Source of the DNA: Carettochelys insculpta
Taxonomy: Eukaryota > Chordata > Testudines > Carettochelyidae
DNA length: 64,000 nt
NCBI RefSeq assembly: GCF_033958435.1
Contig: NC_134137.1
Location: forward strand, 174,667,501-174,731,500
Direction of reading: 5' to 3'
Made by a program: the position numbers and the translations under genes
Notes under the pieces: model-generated
The model's database searches: none
What the model saw: the letters and a program-made list of their open reading frames with translations, nothing else
What the model was told of the DNA's origin: nothing
Shown here: piece by piece, positions 11,770 through 23,200 of the stretch
Position numbering within the stretch: position 1 is the stretch's first letter
Layout of the letters: every line of letters starts with the position of its first letter

Positions 11770-12182
11770 GGTATGTCTACGCTTGCATTCCTTTTTTTGA
11801 AAGAGGAATGCAAATGAGGGAAATTGAAAATGCAAACGTGACACTGATTTACATCCATCATGCTTCATTTGCATAATCTCTTTTCAGAAGACATTCTTTC
11901 AAAAGAAAAAAGCAGTGTAGACAGGGCTGTTTTGAAAATAAACCCCATCTTCTAAAGAACCCTGCTTCCTGAAACAAAATAGGAAGAAGGGTTCTTTCGA
12001 AGATGGGATTTATTTTCGAAAGAACCCTGTCTATGCTGCTTTTGTTCTTTTGAAAGTATTTCTTCCGAAAAGAGATTATGCAAATGAAGAATGAGGTATG
12101 TAAATCAGTGCTTCATTTGCATTTTCAATTTCGATCATTTGCATTCCTCTTTTGAAAGAGGAATGCAAGTGTAGACGTAGCC
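11770..12182. mobile_element. Fold-back Harbinger-like miniature, CTTTCGAAAG type, 413 bp
   Basis: Ends GGTATGTCTACGCTTGCATT and AATGCAAGTGTAGACGTAGCC are inverted repeats; the arms continue inward (GAAAGAGGAATGCAAATGA, ATGCAAATGAAG, GAAGATGGG.TTTATTTTCGAAAG) so the element folds into one long hairpin. TTTCGAAAG and CTTTTGAAAG recur. Its right end sits 15 bp from the palindromic Penelope insertion. Confidence 0.7.
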
Positions 12183-12197
12183 ACCAAGTTTCAAAAT

Positions 12198-12417
12198 CAG
12201 ACGGGTAGCCGTGTTAGTCTGGATCTGTAGCAGCAACGAAGGGTCCTGTGGCACCTTATAGACTAACAGAAAAGTTTAGAGCATGAGCTTTCGTGAGTTA
12301 ACTCACTTCTTCAGATGCTGGTCCAGCATCTGAAGAAGTGAGTTAACTCACGAAAGCTCATGCTCTAAACTTTTCTGTTAGTCTATAAGGTGCCACAGGA
12401 CCCTTCGTTGCTGCTAC
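12198..12417. mobile_element. Palindromic Penelope-tail insertion with 12-bp target duplication
   Basis: AAGTTTCAAAAT occurs at 12186-12197 and 12418-12429, directly flanking the insert. Within it, 12227-12321 and 12323-12417 are perfect 95-base inverted repeats around a single T. Each arm is the terminal sequence of the Penelope-like element found next door at 12483 (GGGTCCTGTGGCACCTTATA, GACTAACAG, AGCATGAGCTTTCGTGAG, ACTTCTTCAGATGCTGG). The extra left 29 bases (TAGCCGTGTTAGTCTGGATC region) extend one arm only. There is no coding sequence. Confidence 0.9.
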
Positions 12418-12482
12418 AAGTTTCAAAATGTTATGGTTAATGAGTATTATTCATGAATGGCATTCTCCCCCTACAGTTTCAT

Positions 12483-13350
12483 ACCAGCAACAAAGGGTCC
12501 TGTGGCACCTTATAGACTAACAGCAAAGTTTTGAGCATGAACTTTCGTGAGCACAGACTCACTTCATCAGATGCTGGTCTTGGAAATCTGCAGGGACAGG
12601 TATAAATAAGCCAGAGCAAGGGTGGGGATAACAAGGTTAGCTTAGTCAGCAAGGGTGAGGCTCACTACCAACAGTTGATCTGGAGGTGTGAACACCAAGG
12701 GAGGGGAAGCTGCTTTTGTATTTAGCCAGCCATTCACAGTCTTTGTTTAAGCCTGAGCTGAGGGCGTTGAATTTGCAGATGAATTGCAGCTCAGAAATTT
12801 CTCTTTGGAGTCTGGTCCTGAATTTTTTTTGCTGTAGGATAACTACTTATAAATCTGCTACTGTGTGTCCTGGGAGATTGAAGTGCTCTCCTAGGGGTTT
12901 TTGTATATTGCTATTTCTGATATCTGATTTGTGTGCGTTTATTCTTTTACGTAGAGACTGTCCGGTTTGTCCAATATATATGGCAGAGGGGCATTGCTGG
13001 CACATGCTGGCATAAATTATATTGGTAGATGTGCAGCTGAATGAACCCACAATGGTGTGGCTGATCTGGTTAGGTCCTGTAATGGTGTTGCTGGTGTAGA
13101 TATGTGGGCAGAGCTGGCAACGAGGTTTGTTGCATGGATGGGTCCCTGAGTTAGAGTGACTGTGGTGCGGTGTATAGTTGCTGGTTAGGATTTGCTTAAG
13201 GCTGGCGGGTTGTCTGTGGGCAAGGACTGGTCTGCCTCCCAAGGCCAGTGAAAGTGGGGGATCATTGTCCAGGATGGGTTGTAAATCCCTGATGATGCGT
13301 TTCATATTAGTAACTGTAGTTTTAAAATACAGAAGCTTGCATATTCATTA
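12483..13350 (-). mobile_element. Penelope-like retroelement, 5'-truncated 3' portion
   Basis: On the - strand the coding end (GIY-YIG nuclease) is followed by an untranslated tail that ends CTTTGTTGCTGG near 12483, the same tail that makes up the palindromic copy at 12198. The 5' side stops near 13350 inside coding sequence, so the reverse transcriptase is absent. No clear target duplication seen. Confidence 0.8.
12847..13335 (-). pseudogene. Penelope GIY-YIG endonuclease domain, C-terminal fragment
   Basis: The open frame encodes a linker (TTVTNMKRIIRDLQPIL.NDP), a Cys/His-containing stretch (CNKPRCQLCPHI), and a GIY-YIG nuclease: IIYASMCQQCPSAIYIGQTG, then the conserved RKRINAH and a late N/H-containing LGEHFNLPGH. 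The YxxxxxCxxCxxxYIG pattern with the linked Cys pair is typical of Penelope-like elements, whose nuclease nicks target DNA for reverse transcription. The upstream reverse transcriptase is missing because of 5' truncation, and the frame ends TVADL then a stop while family-like residues continue beyond it. This cannot act alone. Assignment to Penelope is strong from the motif order and from the shared tail; the exact clade is not determined. Confidence 0.8.
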
Positions 13351-14479
13351 CTTGCCATTCCACAGATTTTATTTTTTTAACCCAGGTACAGTTTTGTGCT
13401 CAGCTCCTTATAGGAAATGCTACTATGCACATCTTTTTGAGACTTGATCTGACAGTTCTTTAGGTCACTTCCACTGGAACAGTGTGGAGGGGGCCATATT
13501 TGTATTAAATTTGGACCTGACTGCAAATAAAACTGTGGAGACTGTATACCTTCTTTGGAAACCTTACAAGCAAAAGCATGGCTTACATTTTCAAATGTGA
13601 ATAATGATTTTGGGTGTCTCAATATTTGAAGCTCAACTGGAGACACAGTAAGAGAATCCAGATTATCAGAAAGTGTCTCGAGTTGAGCTCCCTAAAAGGT
13701 GAGGCATCTCAAGCCACTGTTCACTAAAAATGATGACCTCATATGTCTGTAAATTGTGACAGGAATGTAGCATTACCTCAAGCCCAGATCTTCTGGATCT
13801 TATTTCCTTCTTTCTACAAAAAGCAGATAAAACTATGGCGCCTGTATTTGTACAATTATAGATACTGTCCTTCAGATTAAACATTGTACAAAAGTCCTGG
13901 TCAAAACTCTTCAGTGTTTATCTAGATGGAATTTAAATATCCCCAGAGACTTTTTTAATGAAATAATAGCATGACAGCAAACACTCTGTGGGTAGGAAGG
14001 TCCATGAAAACTCAGAAAGTGCATAGTTCACAAATATTATTAAGTCTTCATGCAACTTCTTTCCTTCAGGTAAGTGCTGCCAAATGGCATCATTTGCATC
14101 TAAATCCAATACACAGAAACTTTAATTATTATGATTTATTCGCACTTCTGGAAAGTGTTCTAGGAATGCCTTGTGAATTATGTCAATTATGGGTGGGAAG
14201 AAGCTAATTTGTAATTGGAAAATGGCCACAAAGGCAGCATCATATTTTCCATCTCCAAATTACCTACCTCCTTGGAATACTGTGAAACAATTGTGGGTGT
14301 GTTAACCATGACACTCTCGGTGTCAATTGCCAGCTAAACTTTTCATAATTTGGAGCACTTGGCATACAGCTCTTACAGAGGGACCAAGAGGCTTTGAATG
14401 GCAGCATAGAGGCCTTGTTACCATGAAGTGCAGTGTTTTAGGGGATGAAATGACATGAGGGTCTGTCTTTTTGTTTTGC
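13351..14479. other. Unique sequence, no gene seen
   Basis: No recognisable coding domain, RNA gene or transposon end. Confidence 0.5.
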
Positions 14480-14531
14480 ATTCATACATTGCCTAGCACA
14501 ATGGGGTGCTGGTTCATGACTGGGTCTCCTA
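14480..14531 (+). repeat. Old SINE-like tail, cut by the following miniature
   Basis: TTGCCTAGCACAATGGGGTG then CTGGTTCATGACTGGGTCTC matches phrases at 37060 and 46390. The expected continuation GGCACTACC appears after the miniature at about 14823, showing that the miniature inserted into it. Confidence 0.5.
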
Positions 14532-14820
14532 GATTATGTCTATATGGTGGGTTTTATTTCAGGATACAAAGGTATCCCAAAATAGCTGCCCGTGTCTTTG
14601 CAACATGCCCATTGTCTTGAAAAAGTTTTCAAAATAATGGGTGCACTATTCTGGCATCCCTGTACACCTCATCACAAGAGGATTACAGGGATTCCTCGAC
14701 ATAGGGCTTTATTTCATCATGTGGCACTGTTCAAAAATCAACTTGAAATAAGCTATGCAGTTGGCATAGTGCAAGTTGTGTAGCTAATTTTGAGGTTAGT
14801 GCACTGTCTAGACATAGACC
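14532..14820. mobile_element. Miniature transposon related to the element at 10145
   Basis: Ends GATTATGTCTATATGG and CTAGACATAGACC are inverted and match the GGCTATGTCTACA consensus. Internal order GGATACAAAGGTATCCC, ATAATGGGTGCACTATT, GGCATCCCTGTACACCTC parallels 10145-10440. It splits a SINE-like tail. Confidence 0.65.
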
Positions 14821-15103
14821 AGGGCACTACCTCCAAGTGCATAAGTTTGGTGTGGGTGGAGTGAATCCATATGAAAGGGACTGTTTAAAAGCAAACCAAC
14901 AAACAAAAACAGCTGAAGTGAAACCACAAAATGTTTTCAAAACACTGGCTCTCACCGGTTGCACACTTCGTAAATAGCTCTGGGTGAACGTTTTGAGCTG
15001 AACCTTTGATTCTTTGCGGTCGGGTTAGTGAGGAAATTACAAAGATTCAAAAGACTTTTTTGTGATGGCTCTTGGAATATCCCCATTATAACATAAGGAA
15101 GGA

Positions 15104-15300
15104 AATAAAAAAAGCAGGCACATAGCACTTTAAAGACTAACAAAATAATTTATTAGGTGATGAGCTTTCGTGGGACAGACCCACTTCTTCATGATGAAAG
15201 CTCATCATCTAATAAATTATTTTGTTAGACTTTAAAGTGCTACATGACTGCTTTTTTGTTTTGATAGAATACAGACTAACACAGCTATCTCTCTGTCACT
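15104..15300. mobile_element. Inverted Penelope-tail insertion with 11-bp target duplication
   Basis: ATAAGGAAGGA at 15093-15103 and ATAAGAAAGGA at 15301-15311 flank it (10 of 11 identical). Inside, TAGCACTTTAAAGACTAACA, AAATAATTTATTAGGTGATG and AGCTTTCGTGGGACAGACC face their inverted copies, with the centre near 15190. The outer right part (ATACAGACTAACACAGCTAT) extends one arm. Confidence 0.8.
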
Positions 15301-15311
15301 ATAAGAAAGGA

Positions 15312-16050
15312 GAGCTTTGCTTAGACATTCGTTAGACCAGAAATATTAAAAAGGAAGCAGTGCAAGTTTGAGAGAGGACCCTTAAGACAAAAGTGAAGCT
15401 TTTTGCCTATCCTCTTGCAGTTGGAAATGAACTAGAAATTCACAGCCCCATGAGCAAGACAAGGAAACAATGAGAAGCTGGTAAACTGACTACTTGACTT
15501 ACGCAGGTGGCTGATTAGCAAGGTATAGTGTTACGTAAGTTAAGGGGTACTTGGATGAACCTCAAAACTGAAACAACCTGGCATTTGTTTAGTAGTTTGC
15601 TCTTTCTTTTAGGTTGGCCTGAAGAAAACACAATAACAAACTCCCCATAAATTAGTCTGGGATAGAAGAGCACTGTAGGAACATACATGTTTGTGCAGCA
15701 CACTGTGTCAAAGTCCATGTGTATGGTGGGGGGTCTGGGTCTTTTTTTGTTTTCCTTCTTTTCAGTTGTCCGCCACTAAGGTTACTCATCTTCATATGTT
15801 TACAAACCAAAACCTTAAGTTATTTTTAAAGGTGATGTGCACATGGGGAATGAAAATGAGTGTATGTCCTTTCTGCTCCTTTCTTTTGTATGAGGCCTGT
15901 AGAAGTTTTTCTTCTGTTTCTTTTTGACATTATAAATTAAAATCTTGTTTGATCTAGAAAAGTTACTGGTTACTGGAGAACAAATGAAATTATGGTAATG
16001 TTGTTAGGTGGTGGAAAGCAATGGGACTGAGCAGTGGAAGTCTTTTAAGC
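15312..16050. other. Unique sequence, no gene seen
   Basis: No motif recognised. Confidence 0.5.
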
Positions 16051-16511
16051 TGAGTCTACATCTACACTACAGAGATCTTTCGAAAGAAGACCTCCAGGAA
16101 GATCTTTTCCAAAAGAACTTCTTTTGAAAGAGTGCATCCACACATAAAAAAAAAAGAGGATCAAAAGATCGATCTGCTCTGTTGAAAGACAGCTTCCACA
16201 CAGCCCCCGCTCTTTTGAAAGAACAGGCCAGGGATTGAAAAATCAGGTACCGTGAGGACTGCTCTTTCAAAAGAAGGGCTCTGCAGAGTGTCTACACACA
16301 TTTTCTTTCGAAAGAAGCGGGGGGGGAAGGAAGAAGGGTTCTTTCGAAGATGGGGTTTACTTTTGAAAGAGCTGCATCTACACTGCTTTTCTTCTTTTGA
16401 AAGAATATGCAAATGAGGTGCCAGATATGCAAATTTGCACCTCAGTTGCATTTTCAGTTTCCCTCATTTGCATGCCTCATTCAAAAGAGGAATGCGGGTA
16501 TAGATGCAGCC
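16051..16511. mobile_element. Harbinger-like miniature joining two families, about 460 bp
   Basis: The left half (TCTACACTACAGAGATCTTT, CGAAAGAAGA.., GATCAAAAGATCGATC, GCTCTTTTGAAAGAACAGGCC) is like the left end of the 2.5-kb element at 56374. The right half (GAAGGGTTCTTTCGAAGATG, ATATGCAAATGAGG, ATTTGCATGCCTCATTC) is like the fold-back element at 11770. The right end GTATAGATGCAGCC closes it. Flanks do not show an exact duplication. Confidence 0.6.
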
Positions 16512-17167
16512 TGAATTTTTAAAAGTCTTGGGCTTTTAGGGTTTTTTTTTGTTGTTGTTTGTTTGTTTTGGTGGAGTGTTTGCATCTCCTAAACCCCAAT
16601 AACTAATGAATACACTGGAGAAAGGATATCCTGGTGAAAACTCTAGCCAAATTAGTGAAGTCCAGGTTAGGCATTTCTAGGCACTATGTATATGGATTTA
16701 TTAATTCTTAGAAAGCCAGACTAATAGGTTGACAGAAATTGTGTTGATTTATGGTAGCACTGAAAATTCTGCAGTGTAGATCAACAAAGAAATATTTATT
16801 GGCACTATATTATATTTATATGTGCAACAGCACTGTCTAAGCATAGGACATCATGAAATATGAATAGAAAATTTGACACATCATATTTTTACACATTTTT
16901 CGACTACTATTCAAAAGTCTGAGTTAAAATTATGTTAAACGCTAAGATTCATTCCCATGCAACACCAAGGAAATGAATGGATCTAAACTAAGATGAATTT
17001 GATCCTGAATCTGGAGAAAGCAACAAGGGGAAGGGTGCTTATATGCTTCAGCTTTTGTATGTAGTCTCTTTTGTTGTCTTTTCTAGAGCCACAGCACAAA
17101 AAAAGAGTAGCCATGTTAGAAAAGATAAATTTTGAGACAGTATGAATGCTATCAACTGCCTGAAACA
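16512..17167. other. Unique sequence, no gene seen
   Basis: AT-rich sequence with no recognised motif. Confidence 0.5.
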
Positions 17168-17390
17168 TTTGGTTTTGGGAAGAAGCGGATTTCGAAGTCT
17201 GGAGGTCATTTCGAAAGGCCCCTGTCTACCTGGGCTGTGTGCATTTCAAAAGTGGCACTTTGGAAACACACGTGGCTGCCATTATGCTAATGAGGCACCA
17301 CATATACATGGCAGCATCTCATTAGCATCTGCCCAAGTGGCTGATTACCATGCCCCTTCTGAAAGTCAGGGCCTAGTGGCTTTCAAAGAG
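17168..17390. mobile_element. Right half of the fold-back family seen at 7205
   Basis: TTGGTTTTGGGAAGA, GTCATTTCGAAAGG, ATTATGCTAATGAGGCACCA, TCATTAGCATCTGCC and TTACCATGCC follow 7419-7620 in order. The left half is missing and the break falls at the hairpin centre. Confidence 0.65.
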
Positions 17391-17482
17391 ACTTTATTCC
17401 TAAATCAATTAAGTAGTTTTAAAATCCCAACTCATCACACATATTTATACTTTTAATTCCTGAACAGATATTCTTCTTTGAG

Positions 17483-17655
17483 TGGTCTCCGTGGGTGCTC
17501 CACAGTAGGTGTCACACTTGCCCCGGCGCCGCAGATCGGAATTCTTCTAGTAGTTTCCTCTGGATCGTGCATGCGCTGATGCGTGCCGCTCCCTTGCGTG
17601 CCCTCGATCATGTGCGCGATCCGGTCCCCGCCAGTTCCTTCTCAACCGCCAACGG
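17483..17655 (+). repeat. DIRS left inverted terminal repeat
   Basis: CCGTGGGTGCTCCACAGTAGGTG, GGAATTCTTCTAG, GTTTCCTCTGGATCG and GATCCGGTCCCCGCCAGTTCC reappear in reverse complement at 23361-23535. Outer bases 17471-17482 (TTCTTCTTTGAG) are mirrored in the internal complementary region instead. Confidence 0.88.
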
Positions 17656-17940
17656 CTGCAGATGGAATCCGCTCCAGCTCTGAAGCCTGAGACAGATAAG
17701 ATAGTTGATTTTACTTGTTAGCTCATTGTTTTTACTATTATACAAAAAAAAAAAAGAAGCAAAAAAAAAAGTAAAAAAAAAATAATAAAATAGTAAGAGA
17801 GAAGAGGAACGGAGGGAAGAGGAGCGGACAGAGAAGGCTGGTTAAGCCGTCCGCTACCCTGAAGGCAGTGAACGTTATTTGTGTTGTAGAACGCACTGAT
17901 TAGCGGCTAAGTACCCTATTAACAGTAAAGACTCACCGCG

Positions 17941-20192
17941 ATGTCTTCCTCAGGGTTTAAGAAGTGTGAGTCATGCTGCGAGGCTGTGCCGGCCTCTGAT
18001 GGGCATACTAAGTGCATTCATTGCCTGGGGGAGTCCCATGTTACCCAGAAGTGTTTGCACTGCGCTAAGTTTACAGCCAGGGCCAGGAAGGGCAGAGAGA
18101 TGAGGCTCAAAATGATCTTGTTTGATAAGGCCCTTCAGCCTGAGCCGCCGGAGAAGCCTCACACAGAAGGGCCCTCTGGGTCGCATAAAAGGAAGGCGGC
18201 TTCTTTGACTCCCTCTGTGCAAAAGAAGAAGAAACTCTCTCTGGCTCGATCCTTGCCGGCGGTTTCAGCGAGCAGGACGAGCGAAACGCAGAGCCCTGAG
18301 CCGTGGGCTGATGAAAGCAGCAGCGCGGTCGCGCACGTGGCCAGGCCGGGCCTCCGACTATTCAGCAGTCAGCACCGAGGGTGCTGCGGGTGCCAGCGCG
18401 GCAAGCGCCGGAATTGGCAGCGCCGCCTCACGCGGCACCGGCTCTCATGGCGCCGATGGCGCAGGGGCACCCAGCACGGGGCCCAGCAGTGCCGGAGGAA
18501 GCTACCCGCGCGGCACCACTTATGACGGCACCGAGCTGGGCACCAACAGCGGGGCCGAGATCCCCGGCACAGGAGGGGGCGGTGCCCACCCTGCAGGGGC
18601 GGGGGGAAGCTAGAGCCAAAACCCAACACCTCAGTCCATCTCCAGACATGGCTGCAATGCCATTATTGCCCAGCCCCCCTCCCGAGATACACATGCCGCG
18701 TCGCCGGGCGGCAACTCCACCGGCCTATTTCAGACCGCCCTCTCCGTTCCTCCAACCACCTTCACCTTGGCTCAGGCCACCTTCACCCTTTTTGGGCATG
18801 GATCCCTATGAGTACTATCACAAACCAGCTTCACCATTATCAATGTCGTCACAGAGATCCCGCTCTCCCAGACATCATAGGTACACACTCCACTCGTGGT
18901 CCAGGTGTCCATCACCGGGCCCTTGTCCATGTTGTTATGGCCATCCTCATCATACTGAACACTGACATCGGAGGTCTAGATCCAGGGGAAGATCCCCTCC
19001 CACTCCTTGCCCATACCCCCGTGTACACTCTCGCTCTGGGAGAGGAACGCAGCTGTCCCAGGGGGAATTAGGTCCAGAGTCCCGAGACTTTCCTTCACAG
19101 CCCACGAAGGAGCAAGCATACCAGCGAACTCAGGAGCCAGAGGACTTGGGGGAGGTTTATCCTAGCGGCTCCTCCTCATCCTCCCCAGATGAGGCAGTTG
19201 TCCCCAGGGACGTCTCCCCTCTGGATGACCTTAAACAATTCCAAGAGCTGTTCAAAAGAGTAGCATACACGCAGGACATTCAAATAGCAGAGGTGCAGGA
19301 GAAGCATCATAAACTCCTGAAAAATTTGAGACCCCCGGCTTCATCTAAAATCACTGTCCCGCTGGACGAAGCCATTATGGAGTCAGCCACTAACATATGG
19401 CAGACTCCGGCCTGTATTCCACCTACGAATAAAAGGGCAGATAAGAAATAATTTGTCCCAGCCAAGGGCATGGAATTCCTGTTTAGCCACCCACAGCCCA
19501 ATTCTTTGGTGGTCGAATCATGCCAGCAGAGGTCACAGACGCCTCAGTACAAATCAGGGGGGTCAGATAAAGATGCTAAGAAATTAGAGCTGTTCGGCAG
19601 AAAGGTCTACTCCTCCTCTACCTTATTACTGAGAATGGCAAACTACAAGGCACATTTATCAAACCTTAACTTTGACAATTACTCTAGACTTACCTCTCTC
19701 ATGGACTCCCTCCTGGAGGACAAGAAGCCAGTGTTAAAAGCGATCGTCCAGGAGGGCTACGCGGCCTCGCAAACGGGAGTTCAGATTGCCCTGGACGTGG
19801 CGGACACAGCAGCATGCTCAACAGCCGCAGCAGTGGTAATGCGTAGGGAATCCTGGCTCCAGACGTCTGGTATCCCCAGAGACCTACAGGCGAAGATCGT
19901 GGATCTTCCCTTCGACAAGCAAAAGCTGGTTGCAGAATCAACCGACTCAGTCCTCCACTCTAGCAAAGATTCAAGGGCCACACTTAAGACCTTGGGTATC
20001 TACACTCCTCCATACAAGAAAAAGAAGTTCTATCCTCAGCAAAGGCGCTATGCTTACCAACCACAACGCGCACAATATCAGCGAGGCTGTGACCAAGGGC
20101 GCCATCAACAGCAGCAACAGTACAGGGCCCCCAGGCGACGTTCTCAACAAAGTCGCACAACCTCGGGGCAAGCCCAGAGGCAGCAAGTTTGA
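17941..20192 (+). pseudogene. gag: DIRS gag-like protein, interrupted
   Basis: The ATG at 17941 follows an A-rich leader. The N-terminus has a Cys/His cluster (CESCCEAV..HTKCIHCLGESH..KCLHC) that could bind zinc and nucleic acid. A Pro/Arg/Ser-rich middle follows, then a helical region (DLKQFQELFKRVAY...), a capsid-like stretch around 19470-20000 and a Lys/Arg/Gln-rich tail. Gag proteins of this type package the element RNA. Lesions seen: a one-base shift at about 18342-18350 (the frame beginning at 17941 gives way to the frame that runs on from 18351), a TGA at 18963-18965 and a TAA at 19449-19451. The frame from 18351 to 20192 is otherwise open. The 3' end overlaps the pol frame. Confidence 0.8.
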
Positions 20193-22134
20193 CGGGTATG
20201 TCGAGGACTGCACTATCAACACCATCGCTCAATGCCACTCTCACCTCATGTTCCATCATCACCTCAAGCCGTTCTACTCCCAATGGCAAAATATCACAAC
20301 AGACAAATGGGTGCTGGAAGTTATAGCCACGGGTTACACGATCCCCTTCCAGTCACTACCACCGACGAAACCTCCCACCTGGCCTCTTCTCAGGGACCCT
20401 TCTCATGAGGCGAGGCTGAAGCAGGAGGTAGATCACCTCATGTTCATAGGGGCGGTGGAAAGAGTACCGGAACAATTCCAAGGAAAAGGTTTTTACTCAC
20501 GATACTTCCTAACAGAGAAGAAAACAGGAGTCTGGAGGCCGATTTTGGACCTACGGGGCCTCAGCCGATACTTGCGCAAGCAGCGCTTCCAGATGATTAC
20601 TGTTGCCTCCATACTTACGGCACTGGACGATGGAGACTGGTTTGCAGCCCTCGACTTACAAGACGCTTACTTTCATATAACAATCCACCCGGCACACAGA
20701 CGCTTCCTCCGCTTCACGGTCGGTGGGGAGCATTTCCAATACAGGGTTCTTCTGTTCGGCCTATCCTTGGCACCCAGAGTCTTTACCAAAACCCTGGCAG
20801 TGGTATCAGCTTACCTGCACAGGCAGGGCATGTTTATTTTTCCATATCTGGACGACTGCCTACTGAAAGGGGCCTCAAAGGCAGAGGTCCTATGCATGAT
20901 GCGCGTCACCACGAACACGTTTACTTCGCTGGGCCTAGTTATCAACCTTGCAAAGTCAAAGACCGAACCCACGCAAGATATAGAGTTCATAGGGGTGCGC
21001 ATAAACTCTATCGCATCAAGAGTATACCTGCCCGACGCCCGCTTCCGCACCATCAAATCCTTGGTGCAAGTCATGATGTACAGCCCCGCGGTGCCAATCC
21101 TAACATGCCTGCAACTGTTGGGGCACATGGCGCCCACCATGTTTGTGGTACAGAATGCCAGGTTACACATGCGAAGCGTGCAGCATTGGCTGGCGAGCGT
21201 TTACAGACCGGCAGCCCATTCCATCCACAGGGTAGTATCGCCCACGACGGAGGTATGGAAGTCGCTAGCGTGGTAGGCAGATCCCAAGAACCTGCTAGTG
21301 AGAGTACCCTTTCACCAACCACAAATTTCCATTTTTCTTACAACCGACCCGTCCCACATAGGATGGGGAGCGCACATTGGCAGCAAGGTGACGCAAGGGC
21401 TTTGGTCCTCCACGGAACAGACACTGCACATAAACATACTGGAGCTTAGAGCAGTGTTCAATGCGTGCAGACATTTTCGGAAATACCTGCACGGCAAAGT
21501 AGTCGGGATCAATACCGACGATACCTCCACCATGTTCTACATCAATCGACAAGGAGGGGTACAGTTCCGTGCGCTATGCGCAGAAGCAGTCCGATTGTGA
21601 AATTGGTGCATTGCCAACAACATAACGTTGAAAGCCTCGTACTTGCCGGGCGCTCACAACGTGAAGGCAGATCAACTGAGCAGGTGCTTTGCATTCATGC
21701 ATGAATGGCAGATCTGCTCCAACCTGCTACGACGCATATTTAGCACCTGGAGATTTCCCCAAATCGATTTGTTTGCCACCCAATGCAACAAGAAATGCCC
21801 TCAGTACTGCTCCAGAGCAGGCATAGGGCGGAGGTCCCTGGGGGACGCCTTCATGATCTCATGGAAGGGCCCTCTACTCTATGCGTTTCCCCCCACAACA
21901 CTTATCCACAAGGTTCTGCAGAAAGCCAGAAGGGAGAGAGCTCGCATGATACTCATAGTTCCAACTTGGGACCGACAACAATGGTTTCCCTTGCTTCTGC
22001 GCATGTCGGATTGTCCACCACTTCCCCTACTGGTGGCGCCGGACTTACTCATGCAGGCTCAGGGGTCCATAGTGCACCCGCACCCTCAGGGACTCCGCCT
22101 ACAAGCATGGTTAATCCATGGCTCAGCGCCTTAG
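19930..22134 (+). pseudogene. pol: DIRS reverse transcriptase / RNase H, interrupted
   Basis: A single +1-offset frame overlaps the end of gag by about 260 bases; no distinct start is evident, so the true start may be anywhere from 19930 to about 20110. RT motifs are in order: FYSRYFLTEKKTGVWRPILDLRGLS, LDLQDAYFHITIHP, FLRFTVGGEHFQYRVLLFGLSLAP, then the catalytic box YLDD at 20845-20856, and LAKSKTEP. The RNase H part follows with TTDPSHIGWGAHI (Asp at 21346), ILELRAVFNA and an INTDDTSTMFYINRQGG segment, then a C-terminal region ending IDLFATQCN..GDAF. The domain order is the DIRS one. Two in-frame stops, TAG at 21274-21276 and TGA at 21598-21600, disable it; both could come from a single change of a Trp codon. 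Confidence 0.88.
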
Positions 22135-23162
22135 AGAGCACGTGTACGGAGGGAGTAAGACCAGTCTTAGAGTGTAGCTGAAAGACCTCCACCAGGAGGA
22201 CTTACGAACAGAAATGGACACGCTTTACCGCCTGGTGCTCTTCCAAACAGTTAGCTCCTCTTGACGTCCCTATAACTGTAATTCTAGAATACCTGCTGTA
22301 CCTCAGATGAGACGGGCTCTCCCTATCCTCGCTAAAGGTCCACCTCGCAGCTATATCAGCTTTTCGGCACAAAGAGGAAGGGCCCACCATATTCGCCCAT
22401 CCTATTGTCACAAGATTCTTGAAGGGGCTGGTAAATCTGTACCCTCCTCGAAAACCGCTACCACCGTCATGGAGTTTGGACTTGGTACTCCACATGCTAT
22501 CGGGACCACCCTTTGAACCATTAGCCACAGTACCCCTCCGACTACTTACCATGAAAACAACCTTCCTACTTGCGATTACGTCAGCCCACAGGGTGAGCGA
22601 GCTCACAGCAGTGATGGCAACGCCGCCCTGCACAGTATTCTCAAAGGAGGAGGTGATCTTATGGTTACACCCAGCCTTCGTTCCGAAAGTTTCCTCGGAG
22701 TTCCACATTAACGAACCAATAGTATTACCCTCGTTTTACCCGAAGCCTCACAGCTCCAGCAAGGAGGCACGCCTGCATCTCCTAGATGTGAGGAGGGTGT
22801 TGGCCTTTTACATAGACAGAACTAAGCCCTTCCGGAAAACAGACAGGCTTCTGGTGTCTCTCGCTCCCAGGTCAAAAGGGGAAGGCCTCTCTTCCCAGAG
22901 AATTTCAAATCACGTCGTGTCCTGTATAAAACTGTGCTATGAGCTTCGAAAGACCCCTTTGCTAGCCCCGCCCAGGGCTCACTCCACCAGAGCGGTGGCA
23001 GCATCAACGGCCTTCTTCAAGGGAATCGCGTTGAAAGACATTTGCAGAGCGGCGACTTTGTCATCCTACGACACCTTCGCCAAGCATTATGCCCTGCATC
23101 GGGTGTTCGATGAGGATACCCGTCTGTCGACAGCAGTCCTCTCAAGGGCAAGCTGCACATGA
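21783..23162 (+). pseudogene. DIRS tyrosine recombinase, interrupted
   Basis: This third frame overlaps the end of pol. From 22182 it has an N-terminal core-binding domain (TSTRRTYEQKWTRFTAWC, LAAISAFRH) and a catalytic domain with the three hallmark parts: Arg in SAHRVSEL (22590-22592), the HxxR pair in AHSTRAVAAS (22980-22991) and the nucleophile Tyr in FAKHYALH (23088-23090). The family uses this enzyme instead of an integrase to insert circular DNA. Stops at 22179-22181 and 22308-22310 interrupt the N-terminal domain; the catalytic part from 22311 to the TGA at 23160-23162 is fully open. The true start is not clear because of the first stop. Confidence 0.88.
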
Positions 23163-23200
23163 ATCGAGTACCCACCTCCTTACTTGAGGTTACTGCTGGG

